DNA from: Castanea sativa
Lineage: Eukaryota > Streptophyta > Magnoliopsida > Fagales > Fagaceae
Direction of reading: 5' to 3'
DNA length: 64,000 bases
NCBI RefSeq assembly: GCF_040712315.1
Contig: NC_134015.1
Coordinates: 10,932,945-10,996,944, forward strand
A program made the translations under genes and the position numbers. Under the pieces are notes generated by a model. The model saw only the letters and a list, made by a program, of their open reading frames with translations, had not been told where the DNA came from and made no database searches. Shown here piece by piece: positions 10,576 to 22,220 of this stretch. Every line of letters starts with the position of its first letter. Within the stretch, counting starts at the first letter, position 1.

Positions 10576-13500
10576 ATGTATATATAGATTTAAACATTAG
10601 CTTTCTTTCTGTGCCACTCTTCCATGTCAGCATGCTCATATCAATTGTGCTCACTATCCCAATAAGGTGGGATTAATGCTTTTTGTTGTTGTTGTTGTTG
10701 TCTACTGTCCATCCAATCATTTCTAAGCTTTCCACCTAGCCCTTCTCTCTCTCTCTCTCTCTCTCCCTCTAATGATTTTGCACTACAATGTCCTTGGTAT
10801 CTGCATGGCATATTAATAAAATAGTTTCACCACCACTCTAGCTTGTCCTTGTTGTTATCACGTGTTTAATTAAAGCTTATATATGTCAATTTCACAAAAT
10901 TCCTTTTACAGCTGTATTGCTTCCTGTCTATCTACCTTTAAGCTTGATATCTTCTACTTCTTTTCTCTGTTTTTCTTCAAGTTCAATTTTCTCTCAGTTG
11001 GAAAAAGAGATTGAAGATACTTGTGAATTGATATTACTCTTCTATCCTTCACATTGCAGAACTAAGAAAGCAGATTCTTTTACCTCTAGACTTTTAGATA
11101 TTCATTCCAAGACGCTAGAGATTAACAAGAAAGAGGTAAGCATATATTGATGGGGTCTATGGACTCAAATTCTTGTGAGATGCTTTATTTTGATCTTTAT
11201 AGAGCTACTTGGTCATTTACTTGAGTGTTTTTTTTATTCTTGTTTATAAAGTTTAAGGGTGCATAAATGAGATTTTCTTTTAATAGCCAATGAATTTACC
11301 TCAAATAGCACTTTTCTACCATTAAGATCAGGATGGTTGGCGAATTTGTGGGTTCGAAACCCATAGGACATGTGTGTAATTTACCTATCATTCAAAAAAA
11401 AAAAAAATTTATTTTAATAAATAAATACATTTTGAATGATAGTTACTTGTATGTTTTGTTAAATGAAGGGTACGCTCTGCTCATAAAAGTGATGAAAGAT
11501 AAAACAGAATCATTATGGTATTTTGTGTAATTCCCTACAACCCTTACACATTAATTTCATTCTCTTAAAATTCGACAACTATTGGATGTAAAAGAGTGGG
11601 TACTGTAATTTTTATTGTTGAGTTGTGGGGAAGTTACTAATCTTTTTTTAATTGTGTACATAGGAAATACGCTTGGGGTTACATCGGTCAGATTATATGC
11701 TTGATGAACAAACGAAATTGCTCCTCCAAATAGAGCTGAATACAATTTCATCTTCATTCCCTGGCCTCAGTTGTCTTGTCAATGAGCTCCAAAGGTTGAG
11801 TATTTTGTGGAATTTGCATCTCAAATCTTATTTAAGATTTTTTATATATGTGCTGAGTTTGATTTCTCACATTGAAGTGGCTGCAAAGATTTTCTAGATT
11901 CCTTATTTTATGTTAAAAGGCCGTGACCCATGAAGCAGACACTACATACTGGTCCATCTTGATCAAATTAAATGATCTCTGTACCTCAGCAAGGAAAATT
12001 CTCTTGAGCCTTCAGTAATGGAACGGGAATTATAATAATGAAACAAAGCTCTTAAGAACTGAATTTTCGATGTGACTTATCTAGTATGTCTTTGCCATTC
12101 GTTTATGGAAAAAAAATCTGATCATACATAATATGGCCTTAAAATTTATGTTAGCACCATCTTGACATGGTTGTTGTCCTGCCTGTTTCAATTTGCTTCA
12201 GCAGTTTGCAGTTGTTTCCCTGTTTATTGGCCCTAGGACCATAATGCTAACACTTTGGTCTGCTAGAGATATCATTTATAAATTAACCTTTGGATCATAA
12301 TTAGTCTTTTTTGTATAGCTTCTGATGCATATTTGGGAAATGTAATAACAAAGAATGATCAAGAAGTATTTCAACGTCAACTGTTCATTCTGCAGAAGCT
12401 TACTTACTCAACATGGTGAAGACCTTGGATTAGATCCTAAAAGGATTCCTAGCAACTCGGCTGTTAGTCACTTTGTGGAGGCATTTGCTAAAGCCTGGAA
12501 TGAATATAATAACCCAAGGTTAGATTTGAAAAGATGATTTCTCTGCTTCTTTTATGCTGCTGCATTCACTGGGGGATTTAATATGTATTTTACTGTGAAT
12601 AAAATTATACAGGGCTGTAGTTATGTTTGTGGTTCAGGCTGAAGAACGTAACATGTATGATCAACATTGGCTTTCTGCCGTTCTGAATGAAAGATATCCT
12701 TTTTGTGTCTATGACACACTCCCATTATGTGAAAAAGACTTATGGTGCTTCTAAGATAGCTTATGAGTAAAAAAGTACACACTTAGCATAACTACTTGTC
12801 AGCTATTGTATTTTTTTTTTAACCTATATATTGATAAAAAGCTAAGAATATCTTGCGCACTTTATAATAAACTGGTTTACCTTTTGAACCCCCACCCCTT
12901 TTTTTTTTTCTATTCTAGAAAATTATTTGCCATATATTTTTATTTATTATTTAGAATTTTTTGGCAAGAAAGCTTTTTTCCAGAGTCAGCAAAGACTTAA
13001 CTTCCTTAACTTTATAACACACATAACATTAAAACTATTCGGAAAACATTGGCAGAAATTGATGCAGAAGGAGAACTTTTACCGGATGGAACGCTTCTTG
13101 TGTATGTAGCCTTACGACTCAGAATATTTTTCCTTATCTATATTTGATGCTTTACTATGCTATATTGCTGAATTTAATATACAAAAGCTTTGCACTTGCA
13201 GGGGTGGCAAAGCAATTGCAGTTGTTTATTTTAGAGCTGGATATACACCAAATGATTATCCCTCAGAATTGGTAAGCATATTTGCTTTATATTCCTGCTG
13301 CTCAGAATCAGATTTCTGTCCTGTGAAGAATCTTTTCTTTTCCTTGAAAATGTATACATTTGTTCTGTAGTTCTAGTAAATATTAGGTGCTGATGGACAA
13401 TCTTTACGTCCTTAATGTCACATAAGCGTCTGTCCTGTCATTGTTGAGATTGCCAATGTTTGCCAGGTAATCCTGTGCCTCTTTATGTTTTCTATAAAGT

Positions 13501-15684
13501 CTGGAAAAAACTACTTGACTGTGAATAGCTCTACACCATGAGAGTGGATATCCAATATCATTTTTCAAGAATCAGTTCATGCAGAGTTGTGAATGGTAAA
13601 CCTTCCTAATATCCATAAATGGGAGATTTTACTGGAAATTTAAGTGTGTGCATGACAGTGTATGTGATGGTTTTTTTTTGGCGGGGGGTAGTGTTGTTTA
13701 ATTGAGTGGCCATAATTTATAATTTAGATTGCATGGAAAGGCACCAACTATTCCTAACTTCATCATTAGATTTATATAGTTCAGTTTCTTTTATGTCCTT
13801 TTTGTAATTATTTTTATTTGGTGTGTGGATAATTTGATAGTTGGGGGTGGGGAGATTTGAACCCTGGATGTTTCTCTTGGAAACACCAAGAGGTGCCAAC
13901 CAGTTGAGCTACAAGGCTTGGCATTTGAAAATGTTACTAATTCAAAACTTAATGTCTTGCAGTTATCTTCAACTTTTTCAAAGATACTTCTTTTTTTTGG
14001 GGGTGGGGGGATAACACAGATCATTAAAGGTTTGGATAATTTCTAAATCTGGCAATGACTTCTAACTTTTTGAGCTTTTTCTGCTGGTTACATGCTAAAT
14101 CATTTCTAATGGTTCACAACCATAAAACCCAATGACTCGAGGCTCAAATGACACTTTCTCCTCAGTGTTGTTAGAAGGTGAGGTCTTGAGTTCAATACTC
14201 ACTGGGTGCATAGGTGACTTTACCAATAAAGAAAAAGTTCACAGTCATAAAATGCTAATATCCATATGCTGGAATATCATTATACCAAGCCAATAATATG
14301 TTTTGATACTTCAATGCTAAAAGATGGGTTGAGCTCAGGATATGATGTGATGTCTATCATTTGATTTTTTTCATACTCATTCTTACTCAATTTGTAGGAA
14401 TGGAGAGCTAGGCTACTTATGGAGCAGTCATCTGCCATCAAGTGCCCATCAATATCTTATCATTTAGCAGGAACCAAGAAGATTCAACAAGAACTTGCAA
14501 AACCCAATGTACTTGAGAGGTAAAGGAGGATTATGTGTTTGGAAGCAATCTAAAAAGATTGGTACTGATAGCTAGAAGAATTGTTAATAATAGGTTAATG
14601 CAAATAATTTTTGTGTGAAACTGCATGTATATAGTGTTAAGAGACTTACCTTCAACCCCAAGAAATGCCTTGTAATCTCTACTAAAAGTGGAGGAGGGAC
14701 TTAATTTATTCAAGAGACTAGAATCTGAAGTACTTTACATGTTTACAAGCTAAAACAATGACAGATATTTCACTCTTGCATTTTAGTTCTGAAAATTATT
14801 GGTACCATACTTTTTCATAATTCTAGCTGAACATCTTTGCTCCAATTATTATTTCCCTAAGCTTTTGGTCCTTCGCTTTAACAGGTTTCTTGACAATAAA
14901 GAGGACATTGCCAAACTGCGGGAATGCTTTGCTGGTTTGTGGAGTTTGGATGACTCAGATATTGTCGAAAAGGCAATTGAAAAGCCTGAGCTTTTTGTTA
15001 TGAAACCCCAAAGAGAAGGCGGAGGTCTCATATCTTTCCAAACTGCACTTTGCTATTCTTGTCACTAATAACATTATTAATTTGTTTTTTTTTTTCCCAT
15101 TCTACTTCAGGTAACAATATCTATGGTGTTGATGTGAGGGAAACCCTCCAAAGATTGCAGAAGGAAGGGACCGATGGAAATGCAGCTTACATTCTAATGC
15201 AAAGGATATTTCCAACTGTTCTCCCCACATTTTTGATGCGTGATGGCATTTGTCATAAAGACCATGCCATATCAGAACTTGGGATCTATGGTGCTTACTT
15301 GAGGTACGTTAGCTTGCAAGTTATGCAATGGAAGTTTCCCCAAGCATCCCCCCTCCCCTCCCCCCCCCAAAAAAAAAAAGCATATAGGAATGTGTTAAAA
15401 GGCACATGTTTTCTGTCACTTGATATTGTACAAATGCGTTTTGCAAAACAAATTTCTTACCTCCATTATTTGTAACATACCAAGCAACCACTACCTGCTG
15501 CATATTTTTCACACATTTCTCAATTGCAAAGTACTAATAGACTTGGGCTGGAATGTGCAGGAACAAGGACAAGGTGATCATGAATGACCAGTGTGGTTTC
15601 TTGATGCGGACAAAGACATCTTCATCGGATGAAGGTGGTGTTGCAGCAGGATTTGCAGTCTTAGATAGTATATATTTGACTTGA
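8887..15684 (+). CDS. GSH2: Glutathione synthetase, plastid/cytosol dual form, 12 exons
   Basis: Joins glycine to gamma-glutamylcysteine with ATP, the second and last step of glutathione synthesis. Exons: 8887-9279, 10103-10272, 11060-11135, 11664-11794, 12396-12518, 12613-12693, 13021-13101, 13202-13271, 14398-14519, 14885-15024, 15111-15303, 15561-15684; 1704 nt, 567 aa, all phases agree. The protein is recognised as a eukaryotic-type GSH synthetase: [58 protein letters not shown], the glycine-rich [14 protein letters not shown] loop (Gly461-463), and the C-terminal [14 protein letters not shown]. Residues 1-61 are Ser/Thr-rich and almost free of acids, like a chloroplast transit peptide; Met62 (9070, context AAAACCATGGC) fits a cytosolic start, as known for the Arabidopsis gene. 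Intron 6 is AT-AC; all others are GT-AG. Full length, with no frame break. About 90% identity-level conservation to plant GSHB in core motifs is my visual impression, not a computation. Confidence 0.96.
9400..9606. mobile_element. Degenerate MITE in GSH2 intron 1
   Basis: Left edge GGTTACTTTTGGATATTG and right edge CAATCCAAACGTTCTCTAA form an imperfect inverted pair of the GTTTGGAT type seen in the intact MITE at 6294-6533. The internal pieces (CTGAAAATTAAAAG, ACTGTTCATG, TGAACAGTGACAGACG) look like the same broad family. A clean target duplication is no longer visible. Confidence 0.55.
9889..10030. repeat. 71-bp tandem duplication in GSH2 intron 1
   Basis: Two adjacent copies, 9889-9959 and 9960-10030, each starting GCCTAGCAAAGAAGAT and ending CTAGACACA. 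They differ at about one base (AAGATTAAG versus AAGATCAAG), so the duplication is recent. It ends about 70 bp before the exon 2 acceptor. Confidence 0.95.
10541..10586. repeat. AT-rich dinucleotide microsatellite in GSH2 intron 2
   Basis: A run of TA dinucleotides broken by a few GTATG steps. Further along in the same intron are a short GTT run (near 10682-10700) and a TC run (near 10744-10765). Confidence 0.9.
11325..11415 (+). mobile_element. SINE-like tRNA-derived repeat in GSH2 intron 3
   Basis: A box B-like core, GGGTTCGAAACCC, follows a weak box A-like stretch, and the element ends in a poly(A) run near 11395-11407. This is the layout of a tRNA-derived SINE. The cloverleaf is not complete, so it is not a tRNA gene. 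Confidence 0.5.
12694..13020 (+). other. AT-AC (U12-type) intron 6 of GSH2
   Basis: The intron begins ATATCCTTTT and ends AC, with TTCCTTAAC at 13002-13010, about ten bases from the 3' splice site. These match the known U12-dependent AT-AC 5' splice site and branch-point consensus without mismatch. Splicing here joins AAG/ACAT so that the protein reads [14 protein letters not shown] across the junction, in frame; no GT-AG alternative keeps the frame, and reading through meets a stop within about 25 codons. Confidence 0.93.
13820..13925 (-). mobile_element. tRNA-derived SINE, reverse orientation, in GSH2 intron 8
   Basis: On the minus strand it begins GCCTTGTAGCTCAACTGG (box A-like) and carries CAGGGTTCAAATCTCC (box B-like), then CCCCACCCCCAAC. 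It is homologous to the repeat at 62328-62422, in the same orientation. The tRNA fold is degenerate, so it is not annotated as a tRNA. Confidence 0.7.
14135..14240 (+). mobile_element. SINE-like repeat in GSH2 intron 8
   Basis: Box A-like GGCTCAAATGACACTT is followed by box B-like TTGAGTTCAATACTC at ordinary SINE spacing and an A-rich end (AATAAAGAAAAAG). This family is distinct from the reverse SINE 200 bp upstream. Confidence 0.5.
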
Positions 15685-17255
15685 TGGAGCTGGCCTATAA
15701 GTTTTCAACTCAAATAAACCAAGAGAACTTGTCATTCATTGTATACGCTTTTTAGCGTGCAACACTCATCACAAAATTCCATGATCTTGATATTTGCCAA
15801 TGCTCAGTTCATTCTCTCTCTCTCGACACACGGGACTCTCTTGCCTTTAATTTTGGCAATGTGGTTATACTGGGTAAGTGGAGCTCCCAGCTTTTCTATT
15901 TATTTAAGAAGGCCTTTTGTAATCCTATTATAGTAAACTATGATGGTCCTTCAATACATCTTTTGTCATAAGGTACAAAGAAAATTCAGGAATTTGTTAT
16001 TGAAATAATTGAGGTAGTGAAAGTTCTGTTGTTTTTAACGTTTTAACTTGAATTTATTGCATGTTTTTTGCATATATTAGTTCAATTTGGCGAAATTCAG
16101 TGAAATTGCTTCTCAAAAATTTGCAATTTCTAAAATATCTTAAATCTTATGGCAAAAATTCAAAAGAGTGGAAGAAAACAACCATGCCTTGGTAGCATGC
16201 TTTTATCATAGTTTTGAATAGTTGTCAAAATGTAAATTGTATCATGAATTGATTTATTTTTAGCATGCCTTTATTATAGTTGTCAAAGTGTTATGTATCG
16301 TGAATTGATTTTTTATTTTTCTATATCGTGTATTGTATCGTGAACACAAACATCTAAAAAATTATAAATATACATATATAAAAAGTATATTAACTATAAA
16401 TTCAGAATATATTCAACTAATGATCATATTAATCATTACATAAGTAATAATATTTAACAAAATTAAGTAAATAAATCAAATTAATACATGTTTATAACAT
16501 ACACATTCAAGTTAATTAAACTTAAAAGTAATAACAATACATTACATATGAGCCAAAATAATAATTTTTTTTTCATCATCTTGCCTAATCAACTCCATCT
16601 AAGTCAATTTTATCATCATGTTTATCATCTTGCAAAATTATTTCTTTATTGACATTTTCATCATCAATGTTGTCATCAACATTTACCATCTTTTTCTTGT
16701 TCTTTTTTCTAATAATTTCTTCTTAAAAAAAAAAAAATTCTTCTTGGTATTCTAGCTTATATACCAAAAAATCAGTTGGTGTTTTGGTTTGATGATGAAG
16801 ACCTATTATCAAGAATGAGCGTCATAGGATGAAATTATCTTAAAAAAAAAAATGTTTTTTAGGCCTACAATTTTTTTTTACTTGCAAATAATTTTTCTCT
16901 TTTGGTGGAAGATCACGTTAACTTTAGCTACAGTGGTGGTGACTAAACAGCTCTTAGTGGCTGCAATTAAGTAATAGTGGTCACATAGTGAAAAGTGTTA
17001 GTATAGACAAGCAAGCAAAAAGAAAGAAAACGTAAATGTCAGTATGAATTTTGGATTGAATAAAAATAAATTAAATAAAAGAGAATATATAAGTCTAAGT
17101 TAGCAAGCAAGCATAAATGCCTTGTCTACTTTTTTCTCTTGTTCTACATGAATTATACAAGTCTAAGTTGGCAAGTAAACATAAATGCCTTGCTTTGCCT
17201 ACTTCTCTTTTTTGACACAATGGCATAATATTTTTCTATATATAATAGAAGTTAT
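15685..17255. other. GSH2 3' region and AT-rich intergenic DNA
   Basis: The first few hundred bases after the TGA are the presumed 3' untranslated region of GSH2 (an AATAAA-like ATAAACC lies near 15713). Beyond about 16.0 kb the DNA is AT-rich with two tandemly similar stretches around ATCGTGAATTGATTT (16242 and 16297). Apart from the minus-strand relic listed separately I see no gene. Confidence 0.5.
16585..16727 (-). pseudogene. Short acidic ORF relic, possibly a transposase tail
   Basis: On the minus strand an open stretch of about 47 codons ends at TAG (16587-16585). It starts in a basic run (RKKNKKKMV) and then becomes very acidic (NVDDNIDDENVN, LQDDKHDDKIDLDGVD). Basic-acidic C-terminal tails like this are common in plant hAT/BED transposases, but no catalytic region is nearby, so the assignment is a guess. 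Confidence 0.2.
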
Positions 17256-17537
17256 AGATGATTTCTACATGAATTTGGCTTTTACAAAACTAAAATTGAG
17301 GCTAACTTGGAAGCTTTCTTGCCAACTTGGAAGCTTTCTTAGGGTTTCTTGAAGCCAAAATTTTATTCTTGTCTTTGTAAGTATTGATTATTTTTCTGCA
17401 AAGTTGTTCATATATATATGTGTGTGTGTGTGTTTTTCTATTGTTATTCATAAACAATAGGGTGCTTTGCTTGCATAAAATTGGTCATATAGATGTTAAA
17501 TGTGGTAAAATTTCATTGCACTTGAAATTGACACTAA

Positions 17538-18375
17538 GGGTGCGTTTGTTTCGACAGTAAAGCAATTCCGGAAAATGTTTTCAAGAAAAGAAAATATTTT
17601 CCGGAAAGGAAAATATTTTTAGGTGTTTGGTGGCATTTTAAAAAATACTTTGGAAAATATTTTCAGGTGTTTGGTTATGATCTTGAAAATATTATAGAAA
17701 ATACATTTTTTACTTGATGCTCACATTTTCTCAACTTCCAATCAAATATTTATCATCATTTCTCAGTAAAATCACAAAAAAAACAAAACCCAAAAAAAAA
17801 AAATCCTAAAATCCGAGAGAAGCGGCGCGATCGCGAAGGAGGAGGCGCGATCAAGGATCGCGAAGGCAGCGCGATCAAGGATCCTGGGGTGCGACGGCGC
17901 AATCGCGAGGGCTGGGGTGCGTCGGCGCGATCGCGAGGGCTGGGTGCGTCGGCGCGATCGCGAGGGCTGGGTGCGTCGGCGCGATCGCGATGCTGGGGTG
18001 CGCTATCGCGATCGATGCTGGGGTGCGACTGCGCAAGATCGCAGTGCCAGGGTGCAACGGCGCGATCTCGCGGTGGGTGTGGCGGTGCTCGTCGGACGGG
18101 GGTGAAGATCGGACCGGCTTGAGGCTGCGTTTGTTGCTTGACTGGAGCTGTGTTTCTGGAGCTTGACTTGAGGCAGCGAGAACGCGAGGGGAAAATGAGG
18201 GCTGAATTCAATTGAAGGTAAAATACAAGTGGAAACGAATTTCCGGGTCAGAGGCCTAAGTTTTACAGTCAACAGAAAATATTTTCCGTTTGACCATATT
18301 TTCAGCACCTGCCAAACACCCGAAAACGCGGAAACCCATTTCCTGAAACCGTTTACCGTCGAAACAAACGCAGCC
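17538..18375. mobile_element. PIF/Harbinger-like non-autonomous element, 838 bp
   Basis: The left end GGGTGCGTTTGTTTCGACAG and the reverse complement of the right end GGCTGCGTTTGTTTCGACGG are near-perfect inverted repeats; TAA flanks both sides (17535-17537, 18376-18378). There is no transposase. The outer parts are AT-rich with many GAAAATATTTTCC motifs; the centre (17820-18120) is a GC-rich minisatellite. Both strands are open across the centre, but the frames are made of repeat units and are not taken as genes. Relatives are at 20110-20580 and around 40895-43045. Confidence 0.85.
17880..18075. repeat. GC-rich ~27-bp minisatellite inside the element
   Basis: About seven units of roughly 27-28 bp, core GGGTGCGTCGGCGCGATCGC, each holding one GCGATCGC-like palindrome. 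The middle three or four units (17898-17990) are almost identical; outer ones have drifted. Base composition is far above the rest of the window and rich in CpG. Confidence 0.9.
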
Positions 18376-19869
18376 TAAATGGTTTAGTTTATGTTACATT
18401 TAATGTATCTTTGATAAAATGTATATTACTTAAATAACTATTTTCTTGAGTCTCAGTTTTATGTAATATCTATTATAAGTTAATCACATACAATATTTCA
18501 AAATAATTAGTTGTTATTTACTATTAAATCTATGAGATTAGTCGTTTATTATATTAGAATACACGCTTGAAAAAAAAACCAACAAGAACTCTTCATAGAT
18601 TAGTTAGTTTTAAATGCCTAATTACCGTTATATTTGAAAAAAGAAATTATAGATCACCTTAGCAAGATGAAGTTTATTCCACAGTGGGTTTAGCAAACTA
18701 TTGTTGTAAAAAAAAAAAAAATTATGGTATATAATTTTTGTAAAAGTTATCCAAAGTCTAACTTGAATCCAATCCCTATCAATTATTCATTTTGTCTCAT
18801 ATTGACAGTATTATAATAAGATACTTTACATTCCTTCACGAACATTAATAATTTTTTACTTCATGAAGAACATTTGATAGCATCATTGGATTTCAAAACT
18901 CTTGTCAAAATATTAACAGACATAAAGATTAAGAGAGTGATAGATTGAGAAATTAGGTTGTTGTATTTCTGATGGTAAAATCCGAGTAACATTGAAGTAT
19001 GTTTGTCTAAAGTTTATGTGAAACTCTAAACAATTTTACACTTTCATTTTTGTATCCTCAAACTAAAGTTCCTACAAAAAAATGTCCCGGAAGTTTTGTT
19101 GTATTAGCTTAGTTGTTTTGAGTTGTATTGGTTGATCAGGCGATTAAGTAATATCTTGCCTAAAAAATAAACTATATCATATATAAAGGCAAACTTAAAA
19201 TTGGGTTAAATATTTTCAATGAATGATGACAATTGATGTAATACTGGAAGAATAAAGTAAAAAAAAAATGTATATTTTTCTAATCACAAGAACAATCACG
19301 ATTAGTTATAGGTATGGTTTGAACTTTTGTTGTGCATAATTGTATAATATTTAATTTTAACTTTTTAGGTGCATTGCTATTAATAAAAAAAAAAATCGTT
19401 TTATTTTATTTTAAATTTTAAGAAATCAATTAAAAATATACCTATATATGTCAATAGTGTTAAGTTTTTCACTTTTAACATTGCCTCCCACCACTTTTTA
19501 TAGTTTAAAATTGAAAACACCCCACCGGGTTCAACCCAAATTTCTTAATTTCATTCTAAAAATCCTATATTTGTACTTAACTTTTATTAGACCCAAGTAA
19601 CATCAAACACACACCCAAATCCTCATCTTTATACTCTCTCTGTAATGGAATGAACCCCAAAAGCTTTCAATCTTTCTTATTAAAATCCTATAATCGCCTC
19701 AATAGTTCTCGCAACCAAACTCCACATCAGTCATTTTACATCAAATTGAGAGCAATTTAAGAAAATGTTGTTAGATTCGAAACCAATTCTCACGCATTGC
19801 GCCCCTCTTTCTCTCTATTTCCTTTCGTATATGATCCATCTACATTTGGATTCACCTACCCCTTTTGTG

Positions 19870-21650
19870 TCTGATGCCCTTTTCTTTTCGTAGTTATAGA
19901 TAAATGTTACATGAACTTGGCCAATTGGAAGCTTTTTTTGGTGTGTTTTGAAGCCAAATTGTATTACTCTTGCTGCAAGTATTGATACTTTTACAAATTT
20001 GTTCATATATTTGTGTGTGCGCGCGCACGCTTTTTATTGTTATTTATAAATTAAAGGTTACTTTTCTAAAGCTTAAAATTTTTCATATAAACATTAAATA
20101 TTGTAAAATTTGGGCTGTTTTTGGTTCGATTAAAATTGATTTCATGAAAACATTTTCCTCATTTATGGGTATTTGGGGTGACTGAAAATGTTAGTCAACT
20201 ATAAAGTTTTTTCCACTGGACCATAAGATAAGAGCATTTATGGCGAAAATTAATTTATGCTTCTATTTTTCATAAACCATTTTTCACATCACCCAAACTC
20301 ATCAACTAAACTTCCATCCCCCACCCCCCACTTAAATTCCCGGCCTTTGGTGGCCAACCACTGCCGCTTTGATTTCTTTTTTTTTAATCTAAAATTTTAT
20401 TATATTATATATGTGCTTGGGAGATGAGAATGTGTTAAAGTAGTAAAAAATATGTTTTTCATAACATTTATACAACTAAACACTTACAAATATTTTCCAG
20501 AGTATTTTTAGGAATGCAACCAAACACTTGGAAATATTTTTTTTTTCGAAAAGCATTTTCACATGAAAATATTTTATTGGACTTAAATTGACTTTATAGT
20601 TTTGTGAGATATACTATTGTTAAGTTATGAGATAATAAAAGGTATATCATGTTTTTTTTTTTTTGGATAATAAAAGGTATATCTCTTAATTGTTTTTTTT
20701 ATAAATCATTATTTTATTGATTCTAAGTTTTTTATTTGATATTTATTATAGGTTAATCACATGTAAAATTTTAAAATAATTAGTTGTCATTTACTATTAA
20801 ATTTATAAAATTAGTTGTTGATTGTGTTGAAGAATACCCAAAAAAAAAACCTAATTTTTTTTTCATATATTAGTGAGTTTTTAATGCCCCATTACCATAA
20901 TATTCGAAAGAAAGAATAGATCACACTAATATTTGGTAAGGAAGGTAATTGTAGGAAATAAAATTATTCCTATAGTGGATTTAGCAAATTAATTTTTTAG
21001 AAGAACCTAATCCCTATTAAATTTTGTCCCATAAAGATAGTTTACATTCTTTTTTGAACTAAGCTACAAAATCTTGTCAAAATATTATAAAGATTAAGGG
21101 AGTGGTAGAATGAGCATTAAAAAAAAAATTAAAGAGAGTGATTGAATGAAAGAAAGAGACACACCAAAAAAAAAGCCATTATTCTTATTATTTATCCAAA
21201 GAAATAAAATTTTTCTAGTCAAGTAAAAAAATCACGTTTTTATTTTAATGAAATCAATTTATAGAATTCCTAATCCTATGTCTATGTCAATACTTTGTAG
21301 GTTATTAAAATTGTCTTCCACTTTTAAGTTTTAACATTGCAAAATTGAAAAGACCCACCCAACAAAAATACCCACCCGGGCCAAACCCATGCCTTTTAAA
21401 CAATCTGGTCCGAATAGAACTCTTCACTCCCAAATCCTTTGTATACGCTTTGTAAGTAACGGTATGAAGTATGAACCCAAACCAAAAGCTTCGAATCTTT
21501 ATTTAGCAAAAAAAAAAAGCTTTGAATCTTTTTGTTATTAAAATCCAAACTCCAAAATTGATCATTTTACATCGAAATTTAAAGAAAATGGTGTTTGTTA
21601 GATAGATTTGAAACCAATTCTGACGCATCACTATCTTGATGATTATGTCA
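19870..21650. repeat. Large tandem duplication, copy 2 (upstream of the DC1 pseudogene)
   Basis: Partner of 17256-19800 in the same orientation. It ends in the promoter and start of the DC1 pseudogene. At the place where copy 1 holds the 838-bp element, copy 2 has different, related element-like DNA (20110-20580, with ATGAAAACATTTTCC and CCAAACACTTGG). Confidence 0.7.
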
Positions 21651-22220
21651 TAGAACAAGATGGAGCAGCCGCATCGGCTTCTACATTTTTGCGTTTTCAA
21701 AGCATCCCTTGCTCTTCCAACAAGACTGTAGAAGTGGAGCTAGTTGTTGGGGGTGCCAAGAATCAGTTTATGGTCCTAGCTACTATTGTGGAGAATACGA
21801 ATTTGTAGGGGAACGGTGGTTGCCATACAAACATCATAAATCATGTGCGGAAGTACCCCTTGGGTTGCACCATTCCTTGCACCCAATCCATCCTCTCATT
21901 CTCTTTGATGAAAAGACACATTATCTTGAAGAAGAAGAAGACAAAGAAAAGACCAAATGCCAACTTTGCAATGAATCTCACTGACAATACACTTATCAGT
22001 ATTACCGCTGCGACTTCAACCTTCACGCCACATGTGTTTCCTTACCACCCACCATCGAATCTCAAGTCCACCACCACCCATTAACCCCCTTTTTGAAGTG
22101 GATTACGTTCACTTGTGACCTTTGTGCCAAAGAAGTCAAGGGTATACCTAATCATTGTGACCTATGTGGTTTCTGGGTTCATAATACTTGTGCTTCTTTG
22201 CCGGGCAAACTCAAAGTTAA

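Larger units (their letters stand above)
17256..19800. repeat. Large tandem duplication, copy 1 (ends truncated in a DC1 gene start)
   Basis: Collinear with 19870-21650. Shared blocks include the CTTGGAAGCTTTC...GAAGCCAAA leader-like block (17300/19918), the AAAATAATTAGTTGT block (18499/20770) and the promoter-like block ending GAAACCAATTCT..ACGCAT (19776 here, 21609 there). Copy 1 holds the 838-bp element at 17538-18375. It breaks off exactly where copy 2 runs on into the DC1 pseudogene. Confidence 0.7.

Noticed and set aside
12694..12790. A GT-AG donor or readthrough after exon 6 of GSH2
   Set aside because: Readthrough meets a stop and no GT-AG pair restores the next conserved block, whereas AT-AC fits exactly.
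13820..13925. A minus-strand tRNA gene
   Set aside because: The box A and box B are recognisable, but the arms do not pair as a tRNA; it is a SINE.
17756..18211. Long ORFs on both strands over the GC-rich minisatellite (151 aa minus, 77 aa plus)
   Set aside because: The frames are open only because the repeat unit has few stops; the peptides are repeats of the unit (DRADAPSPR type) inside a transposon.
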